Of a stretch of DNA of 64,000 bases, positions 8,058 to 16,451 are shown piece after piece. The stretch is taken from NCBI RefSeq assembly GCF_024359525.1, contig NZ_JAKZEU010000008.1:1-64000 (forward strand), read 5' to 3'. Made by a program: the position numbers and the translations under genes. Position 1 is the stretch's first letter. The number at the start of each line of letters is the position of its first letter. The notes beneath the pieces are model-generated. The model did not search any database. It was not told the origin of the DNA and worked only from the letters and a program-made list of their open reading frames with translations. This stretch comes from Paracoccus albicereus. GTDB taxonomy: Bacteria > Pseudomonadota > Alphaproteobacteria > Rhodobacterales > Rhodobacteraceae.

Positions 8058-8540
8058 TCAATGATGTTGCGATGCTGATGTCAGACGGTGTGCCGCTTCG
8101 ATCGAGGGGCTTTCCCAGATCCGTGCGAAGCCAGAAACGATCATGCCGGCGGGATCGGTGAGGTCGGAGAATGCCTCGAGCATGGCGAATGCGATGAGGT
8201 CCAGGGACACTGCCGGGAGGTCATGCCGCATCTCGCAGTTGTGCGGATCAAGGATAACTTCAACATTACAGCCGGCGCAGACGATTGTGTTAGCTTCATC
8301 CAGCTGCGAGATGACCTGCCGCATCAGCGCGTTCTGCTCACGGTAAGAGGACAAGCTGCGGGTCACGTCGAAGACGGCGATCAGGAACGCTTCGATCTCG
8401 TCCGTGTCGCTCTGGGCGGTCAGCGTGAGCGTGACTGCTCCGTCCGATGACGAAAGGCGCTGCTGCAGATCAGTCGGATCAGCGAGCCGGGGTGGAAGTG
8501 AATCGTCACAGTCGTCCAAATGGATTTCCCCGCGAGTCAT
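8058..8540 (-). CDS. Hypothetical 160-residue protein with one CxxC motif
   Basis: 160 residues, not recognised. It has an acidic N-terminus, a central 'IVCAGCNVEVILDPHNC' region that could be a small metal site (Cys-X2-Cys plus a later Cys and His), and helical ends. No signal peptide or membrane segment is seen. It lies between direct repeat copy 2 and inverted-repeat module 3 and is read leftward from the module 3 side, the same placement as the 260-residue gene relative to module 1. It is probably island cargo. Confidence 0.55.
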   Translation of the reverse strand: MTRGEIHLDDCDDSLPPRLADPTDLQQRLSSSDGAVTLTLTAQSDTDEIEAFLIAVFDVTRSLSSYREQNALMRQVISQLDEANTIVCAGCNVEVILDPHNCEMRHDLPAVSLDLIAFAMLEAFSDLTDPAGMIVSGFARIWESPSIEAAHRLTSASQHH

Positions 8541-8671
8541 CGTTTATTGTAACGCACCTCTGTTCGTTAGTTGAGTCAAAGATAGACATCGTGCGGGAGG
8601 ACAGCATCGGTGCCTCGTCCCCGCTACCTGAACCCCATCCACGATACGTCTTACGGCACTCAGGCGCTGCA

Positions 8672-8768
8672 CAGGGACAAAAAGGGACAGTTTCCCATTA
8701 TCGCCCGTATAAGAAGCTCAGAATTGCCATACGCCCGATAGTCTGCAGTTTGTCCCTTTTTGTCCCTG
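8672..8768. repeat. Nested inverted-repeat control region, module 3
   Basis: A perfect 18 bp inverted repeat: CAGGGACAAAAAGGGACA at 8672-8689 and its complement at 8751-8768. Inside lies a smaller CGTAT/ATACG dyad. It is the best preserved of the three modules and sits between the leftward 160-residue gene and the rightward methyltransferase gene, so it could control both or act as an origin. The rest of 8541-8985 holds only this module and the promoter at 8910. Confidence 0.7.
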
Positions 8769-8909
8769 CGGCTGCTGGGGGGTCCTTTCAGCGCTTCGCC
8801 AAGGTACCTCGACGGCGCGTCAAAGCCGTCGTCGCTTGCGTGGAGCACTGACCGCAGCGCCGAGGCCCCAATGTCGCCGTCTGTCGCCGTGAGGCGGAAA
8901 GTGTCATTC

Positions 8910-8938
8910 TTACAAGCGGTTGCGTGATCTGGTATGAT
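8910..8938 (+). promoter_or_regulatory. Promoter candidate for the ParB-methyltransferase gene
   Basis: TTACAA (8910-8915) and TATGAT (8933-8938) are separated by 17 bp, a good -10 with a modest -35. The methyltransferase ATG lies 47 bp downstream. The same region is partly repeated at 7625-7680. Confidence 0.45.
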
Positions 8939-8985
8939 GGCGTTGAGCCCCGCTTCGTGGGCCCGGAAACGCGTCAGGGGGCATC

Positions 8986-10302
8986 ATGGCCGGACAGAAC
9001 ACCATAACCGACAACACCCGTCCCTTCGCAGGAGCCCGCGACCTGACACGCCGCGCGGTCGCCGACCTGATCCCCTACGCCAACAATGCCCGGACACACT
9101 CCGAGGCCCAGGTGGCGGGCCTCGCCGGTTCGATCCGGGAGTTCGGCTTCAACAACCCGGTGCTGGTCGATGGGGCGAACGGCATCATCGCGGGTCACGG
9201 CCGGGTGCTGGCGGCGCATAAGCTTGGACTGGCGGAGGTGCCGGTCATCGAGCTGGCGCATCTCAGCGAGACGCAGAAGCGGGCCTACATCCTGGCCGAC
9301 AATAAGCTGGCCGAACAGGCGGGCTGGGACGCACAGCTGCTGGCGCTGGAGCTCGGCGATCTCGCTGATCTCGACGTGGATCTGACCAGCCTCGGCTTCG
9401 AAGGCGCGGAACTCGACAAGCTGCTCGGTCACGACGCACCCGATCCTCGCGAGGAGGAAACACCGGAGCCGCCTGCCGATCCGGTCTCCCGCCCGGGCGA
9501 TCTTTGGACCCTCGGCTCGCACCGGCTGATCTGTGGAAGCTCGACCGATCGGGACACGGTGACGCGGGTGCTGAACGGCGTGACACCGCATCTCATGGCA
9601 ACCGATCCTCCGTTTGGCGTGAACTACGATCCGGCGTGGCGCAACGACGTGGGCGCCGCAAAGACCAGGCGCACCGGCAAGGTGTTGAACGATGACCGCG
9701 CCGACTGGCGCGAAGCCTGGGCGCTGTTTCCCGGCGAGGTGGCCTATGTCTGGCACGGCGCTCTCCACGCCACCACGGTGGCCGAGAGCCTCGAGGCGAC
9801 GGGCTTTTCGATCCGCTCCCAGATCATCTGGGCCAAGGAACGGCTGGTGCTCTCCCGCGGGCACTATCACTGGCAGCACGAGCCCTGCTGGTACGCGGTC
9901 CGCGGCACCGGGCACTGGTCGGGCGATCGCAAGCAATCGACGCTGTGGACGATCCCGAGCCGTGACCAGGACGCGAAAACGGTGCACGGCACGCAAAAGC
10001 CAGTGGAGTGCATGCGCCGGCCGATGCTGAACAACTCAAGCCCGGGGCAGGCGGTCTATGAGCCCTTCTGCGGATCGGGGTCGAGCATCATCGCCGCCGA
10101 GACCACGGGGCGGCATTGCTACGCGGTCGAGCTCGATCCGGCCTATGTCGATGTGATCGTGCTGCGCTGGCAGGTCTTCACCGGCAAGAAGGCGGTGCTG
10201 GAGGGCGACGGCCGCACCTTCGGGACGATCGCCGCCGAACGGCAGGGCACGCGCATCGAGCTGGCACCTTCCGAGGCCGCACCGCTCAAGGCAGCCTCAT
10301 GA
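8986..10302 (+). CDS. ParB-like/DNA methyltransferase fusion, phage type
   Basis: 438 residues. The N-terminal ParB/Srx-like domain (about 20-115) contains 'NARTHSEAQVAGLAGSIREF' and 'GHGRVLAAHKLG'. The C-terminal half is a DNA N6-adenine/N4-cytosine methyltransferase with catalytic DPPF near residue 206 and the SAM-binding FCGSGSS near 361, the beta-class order. Such fusions are common in Rhodobacteraceae prophages just ahead of the packaging genes and have no cognate nuclease, so self-protection or regulation is more likely than restriction. The stop overlaps the next start (ATGA). Confidence 0.88.
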   Translation: MAGQNTITDNTRPFAGARDLTRRAVADLIPYANNARTHSEAQVAGLAGSIREFGFNNPVLVDGANGIIAGHGRVLAAHKLGLAEVPVIELAHLSETQKRAYILADNKLAEQAGWDAQLLALELGDLADLDVDLTSLGFEGAELDKLLGHDAPDPREEETPEPPADPVSRPGDLWTLGSHRLICGSSTDRDTVTRVLNGVTPHLMATDPPFGVNYDPAWRNDVGAAKTRRTGKVLNDDRADWREAWALFPGEVAYVWHGALHATTVAESLEATGFSIRSQIIWAKERLVLSRGHYHWQHEPCWYAVRGTGHWSGDRKQSTLWTIPSRDQDAKTVHGTQKPVECMRRPMLNNSSPGQAVYEPFCGSGSSIIAAETTGRHCYAVELDPAYVDVIVLRWQVFTGKKAVLEGDGRTFGTIAAERQGTRIELAPSEAAPLKAAS

Positions 10303-10511
10303 GCCAGTCCCGCGCCATGTCGCTGATCGAGGCGGTCACCAATGTCACCGTGGGGTTCGGTCTAGCCCTCACCGTTCAGGCGGTGCTGTTCCGAGCCACG
10401 GGTATTCAGGCAAGCGTGCGCGAACAGGTTGGACTGTGCGTCGCCTTCACGGTCATGTCGCTCGCGCGCAGCTATGTTCTGCGCCGCCTGTTCACGAGGC
10501 TGGGAAGGTGA
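10299..10511 (+). CDS. Small phage membrane protein (DUF7220-like)
   Basis: 70 residues with two hydrophobic helices (about 15-32 and 42-58) and a basic C-terminus 'LRRLFTRLGR'. The start overlaps the methyltransferase stop by 4 nt, so it is translationally coupled. I recall proteins of this kind following phage methylases in alphaproteobacterial prophages. The role is unknown. The 260 bp that follow hold no gene I can support. Confidence 0.7.
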   Translation: MSQSRAMSLIEAVTNVTVGFGLALTVQAVLFRATGIQASVREQVGLCVAFTVMSLARSYVLRRLFTRLGR

Positions 10512-10773
10512 GCCGCTGTCGCGCTGACCTCGCCCGCGCGGTGCCGCGGGGGGCGGTCAAAAGTCAGGGAGCCTTTGCCACGGGACCGGCGGCCTCGGCA
10601 CGCGCACGCGACCGCGAAATTGCCGACCGGGTATCCTCAAGACCTTGCATGCAAATCGCCCGCAATTATGGGTCGGATGCGGCCTTGGGCAGCTTTGATG
10701 AGGTCCCGATGACTCGACCAACACCGCAGACGAACCCGCGACTGGTTGACCGTGGAGAAGCGAGGAGCGGGAC

Positions 10774-11238
10774 ATGAGAGGCCGCAAGCCGACACCGACC
10801 CGCCTTAAGCTCGTCGCAGGCAACCCCGGCAAGCGGCCGATCAATGGCGCCGAGCCAGAGCCCGCCGCGGATCTGCCGACCTGTCCGGCTCATCTCAACC
10901 CCTCTGCCAAGGCCGAGTGGAAGCGGCTGGCTCGCGATCTGAACCGCATCGGTCTCCTGACCATGGTCGACCGCGCGGCGCTCGCGGCCTACTGCCAGTC
11001 CTACGGCCGCTGGGTCGAGGCGGAACGGAAGCTGAAGGAGACGCCGGTTCTCTTGAAGATGCCCTCGGGCTACATCCAGCATTCCCCTTGGCTCACCATT
11101 GCCAACAAGGAACGCGAGCTGATGGCGCGCTACATGGCCGAACTCGGCTTGACCCCATCTTCAAGATCGCGGTTGGCGGTCGACGTCTCGGCCACCGATC
11201 CCGCGGTCGCGGCCGTCTGGGCGCAGTTCGACATGTGA
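10774..11238 (+). CDS. P27-family phage terminase small subunit
   Basis: 154 residues starting 'MRGRKPTPTRLKLVAGNPGK', the standard opening of P27-type small terminases. It is followed by 'CPAHLNPSAKAEWKRLARDL' and 'SGYIQHSPWLTIANKERELM'. These proteins recognise phage DNA and recruit the large terminase for packaging. GAGGAG precedes the ATG by about 10 nt. A paralogue follows after 7 bp. No large terminase is found in the window. Confidence 0.88.
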   Translation: MRGRKPTPTRLKLVAGNPGKRPINGAEPEPAADLPTCPAHLNPSAKAEWKRLARDLNRIGLLTMVDRAALAAYCQSYGRWVEAERKLKETPVLLKMPSGYIQHSPWLTIANKERELMARYMAELGLTPSSRSRLAVDVSATDPAVAAVWAQFDM

Positions 11239-11245
11239 GGCCACG

Positions 11246-11773
11246 ATGAGAACCGGACGCAAACCCATCCCTCGCAAGCCGACCCTGACGAAGACCCGGC
11301 TGAACGCGCTGCCGCGCTGCCCAAGCCATCTTTCCCATGTGGCTCAGAAGGAATGGCGCCGGTTGGCCACGCCGCTGCATGAAGCGGGGATCCTGACACT
11401 GGCCGACCGCTCTGCACTCGCGGCCTATTGTCAGGCTTACGGTCGTTGGGCGGAGGCCGAAACCAAGCTCGCCGAGACGCCCGCGCTGCTGAAAACGCCG
11501 AGCGGCTACGTCCAGCAATCGCCGTGGCTCTCGGTTGCCAACAAGCAGATGGAGCTGATGGGTCGCTTCATGGCGGAGTTGGGTCTGACACCGGTTGCCC
11601 GGGCCCGGCTCTCGATCGAGTTGCCGGAGACCGTGACGTTCCCGACGATGATCCAGCTCGTGCCTTACGAGGGCAAGACCCGCACCGAGGCGAAGGACGA
11701 GGGCCCTCGGGACCGTTCAGGCGAAGGCGACACAAAGCCCGACAGGATATCGGGCAACCGGCCGATCAATTGA
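11246..11773 (+). CDS. Second P27-family terminase small subunit
   Basis: 175 residues, clearly a paralogue of the preceding gene: it shares 'LADRSALAAYCQAYGRWAEAE' and 'SGYVQQSPWLSVANKQMELM'. It has a longer hydrophilic C-terminal tail ending 'RISGNRPIN'. Tandem small terminases are unusual; one may be for a different packaging partner or be a decaying duplicate. Downstream, where the large terminase should be, a recombinase gene begins. Confidence 0.82.
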   Translation: MRTGRKPIPRKPTLTKTRLNALPRCPSHLSHVAQKEWRRLATPLHEAGILTLADRSALAAYCQAYGRWAEAETKLAETPALLKTPSGYVQQSPWLSVANKQMELMGRFMAELGLTPVARARLSIELPETVTFPTMIQLVPYEGKTRTEAKDEGPRDRSGEGDTKPDRISGNRPIN

Positions 11774-11845
11774 CTACGTGATCGGGCTCGAGCCGATGTA
11801 CAGAACTGCGCAACCACCGTTACGCAGGTTTGTACGAGGTCAGCC

Positions 11846-12544
11846 ATGGCAGGATCAGGACAACGCTACATCGCCTACGAGCGGGTCTCGACCGCGCGGC
11901 AGGGACGGTCCGGGCTCGGGCTCGAGGCGCAGCGCCGTGCGATCGACGAGTTCCTCCAGTCACGCAGTGCCACCCTCTCAGGCCGCTTCACCGAGGTCGA
12001 AAGCGGCAGGCGCAACGACCGACCTGAACTGGCAGCGGCTTTGACCCAGGCACGCCTGACCGGCGCGACGCTGCTCATCGCCAAGCTCGACAGGCTGTCA
12101 CGCAACGCGGCTTTCCTTCTGCAGCTCCGCGACAGCGGTGTTCGCTTCCTGGCCTGCGACATGCCAGAGGCGAATGACCTGACCATCGGGATCATGGCGC
12201 TGGTGGCCCAGCAGGAGCGCGAGGCGATCTCCCGGCGCACGAAGGAGGCGCTGGCAGCCGCAAAGGCGCGTGGGGTGAGGCTCGGCAATCCCAACGGCGC
12301 TACGGCGCTCAGGCGCGGCGGTGATGACGGACGGGCGCTCCGCGCCGCAGTCTCGCGCAATGCCGACGCACATGCGGCTTCGCTGGAGACTGTCCTCGCC
12401 GATCTGGAGGCGACAGGCATCCGCAGCCTCCGTGAGATCGCCGCAGCGTTGAATGCGCGCGGCATCCTGACGCGGCGCGGGGGTCGCTGGCATGTGTCGA
12501 CGGTCCGGAACCTGAAAGGCAAGTTGGCGGAGCAAAAGGTCTAG
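11846..12544 (+). CDS. Serine recombinase (resolvase/invertase family)
   Basis: 232 residues. The catalytic domain has 'YIAYERVSTARQG' with the nucleophilic serine at about residue 15, 'LLIAKLDRLSRN', and the dimer/E-helix region 'VAQQEREAISRRTKEALAAA'. The C-terminal part ends in a recombinase HTH ('SLREIAAALNARGILTRRGG'). It would catalyse site-specific inversion, resolution or integration. A frameshifted C-terminal relic of a similar gene lies at 14640-14864, so the segment between could be cargo moved by such enzymes. Confidence 0.88.
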   Translation: MAGSGQRYIAYERVSTARQGRSGLGLEAQRRAIDEFLQSRSATLSGRFTEVESGRRNDRPELAAALTQARLTGATLLIAKLDRLSRNAAFLLQLRDSGVRFLACDMPEANDLTIGIMALVAQQEREAISRRTKEALAAAKARGVRLGNPNGATALRRGGDDGRALRAAVSRNADAHAASLETVLADLEATGIRSLREIAAALNARGILTRRGGRWHVSTVRNLKGKLAEQKV

Positions 12545-12684
12545 CAGAGACTGGCAAGCAACCTTTACCGGCAGATCGCGTTTGACTGTGCGGCCATGCA
12601 CCGCTGTCCGCAAAGCAGCGCTGTTCCACTTATTAGCACGACGAGACCTCATTTTACCCAAGGCTTCTTTTTAAGGAGTAACCC

Positions 12685-13035
12685 ATGGATGACGAACGCG
12701 TCTGGAAATTCGAGCAAAGCCTTTGGCAGGCAACAGACGAAGCCTACCATGAGCGCGTCGATCCAGAGTGCATCATGGCGCTCAGTCATGCGCCGCATCT
12801 GTTCACAGGGACGGCTGCGACCGAGGCAGTCAGCGGAACGCCTGATTGGGATGAGGTGACGTTCTCGAACAAGTCCGTGTCCCGGCCCGAAGAAGGGTTG
12901 ATCGTCGTTGGCTATAAAGTCGAGGCGATCAAGGGCGAGAGCCGGTTCTCGGCGGCCTGCACGTCCGTTTATCGTCGCAAGGGGCATGACGACTGGTCGG
13001 TCGTTCAACACGCTCAGGTCGCGGCCCATACTTGA
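12685..13035 (+). CDS. NTF2/SnoaL-like small protein
   Basis: 116 residues resembling DUF4440/NTF2-fold proteins: an N-terminal helix 'EQSLWQATDEAYHERVDPEC', then strands ending 'SVYRRKGHDDWSVVQHAQV'. It is cytoplasmic, with no signal peptide. A good ribosome binding site (AAGGAG) precedes it. It lies in the cargo segment after the recombinase with stress genes. A specific function cannot be given. Confidence 0.65.
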   Translation: MDDERVWKFEQSLWQATDEAYHERVDPECIMALSHAPHLFTGTAATEAVSGTPDWDEVTFSNKSVSRPEEGLIVVGYKVEAIKGESRFSAACTSVYRRKGHDDWSVVQHAQVAAHT

Positions 13036-13103
13036 TCTGGGCTGAGGTCGCCGCTCCTCTGATGAAGATGCTCGTTTCTGCTGCTGTGTAATAGGAGCAA
13101 CCG

Positions 13104-13466
13104 ATGAATGAAGAAGAGTTTGAGGGCCGATTGCTTGCTCACCGGCGCATGCTGCAATTGATCGTCACCGCGCTCGCGAACACGCCCTCCGGCGAGCGAG
13201 TGCAATCTCTTCTCCGAGAGCGCACGATGTTCCAGGACGGGCAAGAGGATCCTGGAGCAGTTGAGGCCGCCGGCGCCGGTGTAGAATTGGCGTTAGCGGA
13301 TGAATTTAGGCTGACCGTTGATGGCATCACCGGTCTTGCTGCCGACGAGCCTCCCGTTCGTTCCGCCGGCCCAGAAGCTATGCAGAACCCGCCTGCGGAG
13401 TGGGACCGCGTCGACGAAGCATCGGATGAATCGTTCCCGGCCAGCGATCCGCCGCCACATCGCTGA
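13104..13466 (+). CDS. Hypothetical protein with a C-terminal 'ESFPASDPP' motif
   Basis: 120 residues. The N-terminal half is helical, then an acidic linker and a C-terminus 'DEASDESFPASDPPPHR', a short motif seen in many small uncharacterised proteobacterial proteins linked with stress genes. AGGAGC precedes the start by 7 nt. It follows the NTF2-like gene at 68 bp and is convergent with the Mn-catalase gene. Function unknown. Confidence 0.6.
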   Translation: MNEEEFEGRLLAHRRMLQLIVTALANTPSGERVQSLLRERTMFQDGQEDPGAVEAAGAGVELALADEFRLTVDGITGLAADEPPVRSAGPEAMQNPPAEWDRVDEASDESFPASDPPPHR

Positions 13467-13548
13467 GGGTGTGGACACCTTTCCGCGTGCCTAATGCCCG
13501 ACCTGTATCCGACAGGCGGCATCGTCGCCCGATGCCGCCAGCGCTAGT

Positions 13549-14373
13549 TTACTGCTGCTCCGTTTGGGCTCCGGAGTTGGGGCGCGCCTTCCCGAGATCC
13601 GGCTTCTGGCCGAGGGGTTCGACCTTCTCACGAACGGAAAACTCGCTGCGTCCATCCAACGACGGCCCTGATGTCCAGCGACCCTCGGGTGTCGGTTCAT
13701 CAAGGGACGTGTTGAGGAAGTAATACGAGTGTTCGGTCGCCTCGTGTGCTTCCGGCGTCGAGTTCGGGATCGGCAAAGCATTCTGCATGCCACCCAACTC
13801 TTCGATCACGGCGAGCCACTGTTGCTGATGCATGGTGTCGCGCGCAATCAGGAACGAAAGCATGTCCTTCATTCCCGCATCGTCAGTCATGTTATAAAGG
13901 CGCGAGGCCAGAACGCGACCCCCGGCCTCTGCCGTGACATTGGCAAGCATGTCCGCACCGATGTTACCGGTCGCGTAAACATGGCTCATGTCGAAGGGGA
14001 CACCGTTCGCATTGACCGGCATCGCCGAGAGACCCGATGACAGGATGTGCCGGGGGTTGGCGCCGCCCATGATGGCGTGGACGACCGGATCCTGTGCGGC
14101 CTCTTCTTGTGCTGTTAGTGGCGCATTCTCAAGGTTGAGAGCCACCGCATGGCCCAAGAACTCGATGTGGCTCAACTCCTCGGTCGCGGTCATCATGAGC
14201 ATGTCGCGATATTTGCTGTCACCGCGCGCGCCCATGGCTTGGAAGAAATACTGCATGGCTACGCGAATTTCACCCTCGATACCGCCAATAGCCTGCTGCA
14301 AGTACTTGGCGAATTGGGGGTCGGGGCGATCAACACGAACTTTGTACTGAAGTTTGCTGGAATGATGGAACAT
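13549..14373 (-). CDS. Manganese catalase
   Basis: 274 residues, the family's usual size. The dimanganese ligands of the known enzymes are all in place: Glu35, Glu66, His69 ('ATEELSHIEF'), Glu149 and His182 ('DTMHQQQW'). It breaks down hydrogen peroxide in the cytoplasm without heme. The C-terminal tail is hydrophilic and variable. A ribosome binding site AGGAGA lies upstream. It is read against its neighbours and is probably a single transcription unit. Confidence 0.93.
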   Translation of the reverse strand: MFHHSSKLQYKVRVDRPDPQFAKYLQQAIGGIEGEIRVAMQYFFQAMGARGDSKYRDMLMMTATEELSHIEFLGHAVALNLENAPLTAQEEAAQDPVVHAIMGGANPRHILSSGLSAMPVNANGVPFDMSHVYATGNIGADMLANVTAEAGGRVLASRLYNMTDDAGMKDMLSFLIARDTMHQQQWLAVIEELGGMQNALPIPNSTPEAHEATEHSYYFLNTSLDEPTPEGRWTSGPSLDGRSEFSVREKVEPLGQKPDLGKARPNSGAQTEQQ

Positions 14374-14639
14374 GATGGCTCTCCTTTATTCCTTGGGCCG
14401 GCAGCCCAATGGCCGTCCGCAAACCCTGAAGCCGGGATGCGCTGTCATTGTTCCTTTCCGTCGGCCACATCTAACTAATCTTAATAAGCACTCTGAGAGG
14501 CTGGGACGGTCCTTCGATTACCATCCAGCTCGAGCACTAACGCGCGCCCTCTTACCGAGCAGTCGCTCAGGACTTTGGTTTTGCCGTCGTTGTGGCTCGT
14601 CGGACGGAAGGAGTGGGTTTACACTGCCCGAGCGTCTAC

Positions 14640-14864
14640 CCACGGCTGGCCGATGCAGCGCGAGATGCCTGATGCCCTAACGCTTCGGAAAACGGACCTG
14701 CGGGATCTGGACGACCAGGCGGGCCTGGAGATGCCCCGCGTCCGCAGTCTACGCATGATCGCGGGAGCGTTGAACGCGAGCGGCATCCTGACACGACGTG
14801 GGGGTCGTTGGCAGGGTCGACGGTCAAGAACCTGCTGGCGCGGCTGCACGGGAGAGCGAAAGTG
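14640..14864 (+). pseudogene. Serine recombinase C-terminal relic, frameshifted
   Basis: The reading frame gives 'RSLRMIAGALNASGILTRRGGRWQ', closely matching the C-terminal HTH of the recombinase at 11846-12544. Just after the Trp the frame shifts: the expected 'STVKNLLARLHGRAK' continues in the neighbouring frame. The catalytic domain is absent. It is non-functional, but it marks where a second recombinase once lay. The 266 bp before it (14374-14639) hold no gene I can support. Confidence 0.75.
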
Positions 14865-14926
14865 ACGCATGCAATACATTAATCTCGGGGACCACGCCAA
14901 CAACGCGGTCGTTTGGAGCGCTGACG

Positions 14927-15346
14927 TCAGCCAGTCACGTGCTCGAAGTCGATCGGAAACGCAGGACTGAGTGAATTAGCGATTGTGCTCCCGGATCGGG
15001 CCGCCTCGAAGATTCGAGCGAGCGTCTGTCGGTCGCTCCCTGACAAGCAGGCAGCGATCCGCGCGCGAACCACCCGGAGCGGCTCGCCCGCTAGGTCAAC
15101 CTTCACATCCACCCTCTCGACCCGGAAGTCGGACGCGGAAGCGGACTCAGCCGCGTAGTGCAGGTCATTCCAGAAGCAGCCGCCGAGCGATGCGGCCAGC
15201 AGTTCGCCGCCGTTGAAGCCCAGGCCTGATCCGGAGGCCTTTCCAGCCGGTCGATCCGCGAGGAGCGTGTGGCCATCGGCGCTTTGCGCCAAGCCGGCGC
15301 CTGTTCCACCGACAGGAGAGAAGACAAGCTTGATGGACTTGCTCAC
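14927..15346 (-). CDS. OsmC/Ohr-family peroxide protein
   Basis: 139 residues. The family signature 'FNGGELLAASLGGCFWNDL' carries Cys57 and the second conserved cysteine is at about residue 100 ('IAACLSGSD'), the redox pair used to reduce organic peroxides. It sits among other oxidative-stress cargo (Mn-catalase). The protein is of normal length with no sign of damage. Confidence 0.85.
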   Translation of the reverse strand: MSKSIKLVFSPVGGTGAGLAQSADGHTLLADRPAGKASGSGLGFNGGELLAASLGGCFWNDLHYAAESASASDFRVERVDVKVDLAGEPLRVVRARIAACLSGSDRQTLARIFEAARSGSTIANSLSPAFPIDFEHVTG

Positions 15347-15519
15347 TCAGGCGTCTCCCTGGGCTCCCGTCGCCCCTGCAGTGACCAGCTTAGATTACTT
15401 CAAGTCAGCGTTTGTAAAAAGCGCAACGATTTGCCGGCGATATTATACGAGCCACGATTATACGAGCCTCGCTATTCGCGGCTTAGCCACATAAGCTCTG
15501 TCGCCAGACCTGGTTAGGT

Positions 15520-15890
15520 CTCGCTATCCCCCAGCCGCAGGGGGCGGTCGAGCAATGGCCGCTGCATGGGAGTTGCCTCGACACCTTCGAATCAGGCGTT
15601 ACACTCCTCGGGCTTAAGCAGAATGACGGGCATTGTGTTTGGTTGGATCGCTTCGACCTCCGCATTCGGGGGACAGGCATAGAGATCATCGTCGTCTCGC
15701 CCTCCTTGACCTTTCGGACTGACGTCCAGCCCCGAACCTTGATGCCCGCAAAGAACAGTGTCCGACCTTCTTCGGCAGGTGCGAACCACTGATTACCCTG
15801 GCCCTTGCCGAGCGGCTCGGCAAACTCGGTCAGCGGGACAAGGCAGCGGTTCTCTTTTCCGAGCGAGCGTCGCTAGTGCGAACTGGCGAG
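15520..15890 (-). pseudogene. SRAP/YedK-type SOS peptidase fragment, frameshifted
   Basis: On the minus strand one frame gives 'LGKENRCLVPLTEFAEPLGK' then 'NQWFAPAEEGRTLFFAGIKV'. After 'KVKEGETT' the match moves to another frame, 'PPNAEVEAIQPNTMPVILLK', before a stop. This is the C-terminal half of a SRAP (HMCES/YedK) protein, which crosslinks to abasic sites. The N-terminal catalytic Cys2 region is missing, so the gene is dead. Confidence 0.75.
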
Positions 15891-15929
15891 GTTGCGGATG
15901 TTGGTTTCGCCTCGATCGGTTTTCGGACG

Positions 15930-16451
15930 TCATGAAATTGGCTGATCGGACTTCGTCCTGCTCGACAAAAGCCAGCCGGCAATCAGCATCGCGCCCCCCC
16001 AGGCAAGGAATGCGAGATCCCAATAGATCCACTGGCCGCGAGGAACCGTTTCGTTGACATGGTGAATGCCGAGCAAATGGTGATCGATCAGGCCTTCGAC
16101 AACATTGAAAATACCAAAGCCCATCAGGAGTGAGGCGCTCAGGCGTCGCGAGGACCAGCGCATATGCGTTTTGCGCGCCGAGCGCCAAAGCACAACCAGT
16201 CCGGCAAGGACAAAGATATAGGTCGCTGCATGAAAAAGACCGTCCAGCACTGTATTCAGCTTGAGGTTCCTCAATGCTTCCGATGCCGAGGACGCGCCGT
16301 CCACCGGCAGCCAGACGCTGGTCGCCATGTGGTGCCACTGAAGAATCTGATGGAGAACTATCCCATCGAAAAATCCGCCGACACCCAGACCTAATAGGAT
16401 ACCCGCCGAGAGCGGAAAGCGCTTTGGTCGCATGTCGTTGTCATCCGTCAT
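15930..16451 (-). CDS. DUF2243 membrane protein
   Basis: 173 residues with four or five hydrophobic helices and the family signature 'GGFFDGIVLHQILQWHHM' near residues 25-45, rich in histidines. A second conserved stretch is 'VEGLIDHHLLGIHHVNE'. It is an inner-membrane protein of unknown function. The histidines suggest metal or heme binding, which is inference. Confidence 0.82.
   Translation of the reverse strand: MTDDNDMRPKRFPLSAGILLGLGVGGFFDGIVLHQILQWHHMATSVWLPVDGASSASEALRNLKLNTVLDGLFHAATYIFVLAGLVVLWRSARKTHMRWSSRRLSASLLMGFGIFNVVEGLIDHHLLGIHHVNETVPRGQWIYWDLAFLAWGGAMLIAGWLLSSRTKSDQPIS

Noticed and set aside
8986-10302. Restriction-modification system
   Set aside because: The methyltransferase has a ParB-like domain and no nuclease partner nearby; a phage-type solitary enzyme is the better reading.
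11750-11773. End of the second small terminase resembles the start of the first (GN..RPIN)
   Set aside because: The similarity is only a few residues; coincidence or minor duplication cannot be told apart.
15442-15468. Tandem repeat ATTATACGAGCC twice
   Set aside because: Two 12 bp units only, no spacers or cas genes; not a CRISPR array. It lies in 170 bp of non-coding DNA.
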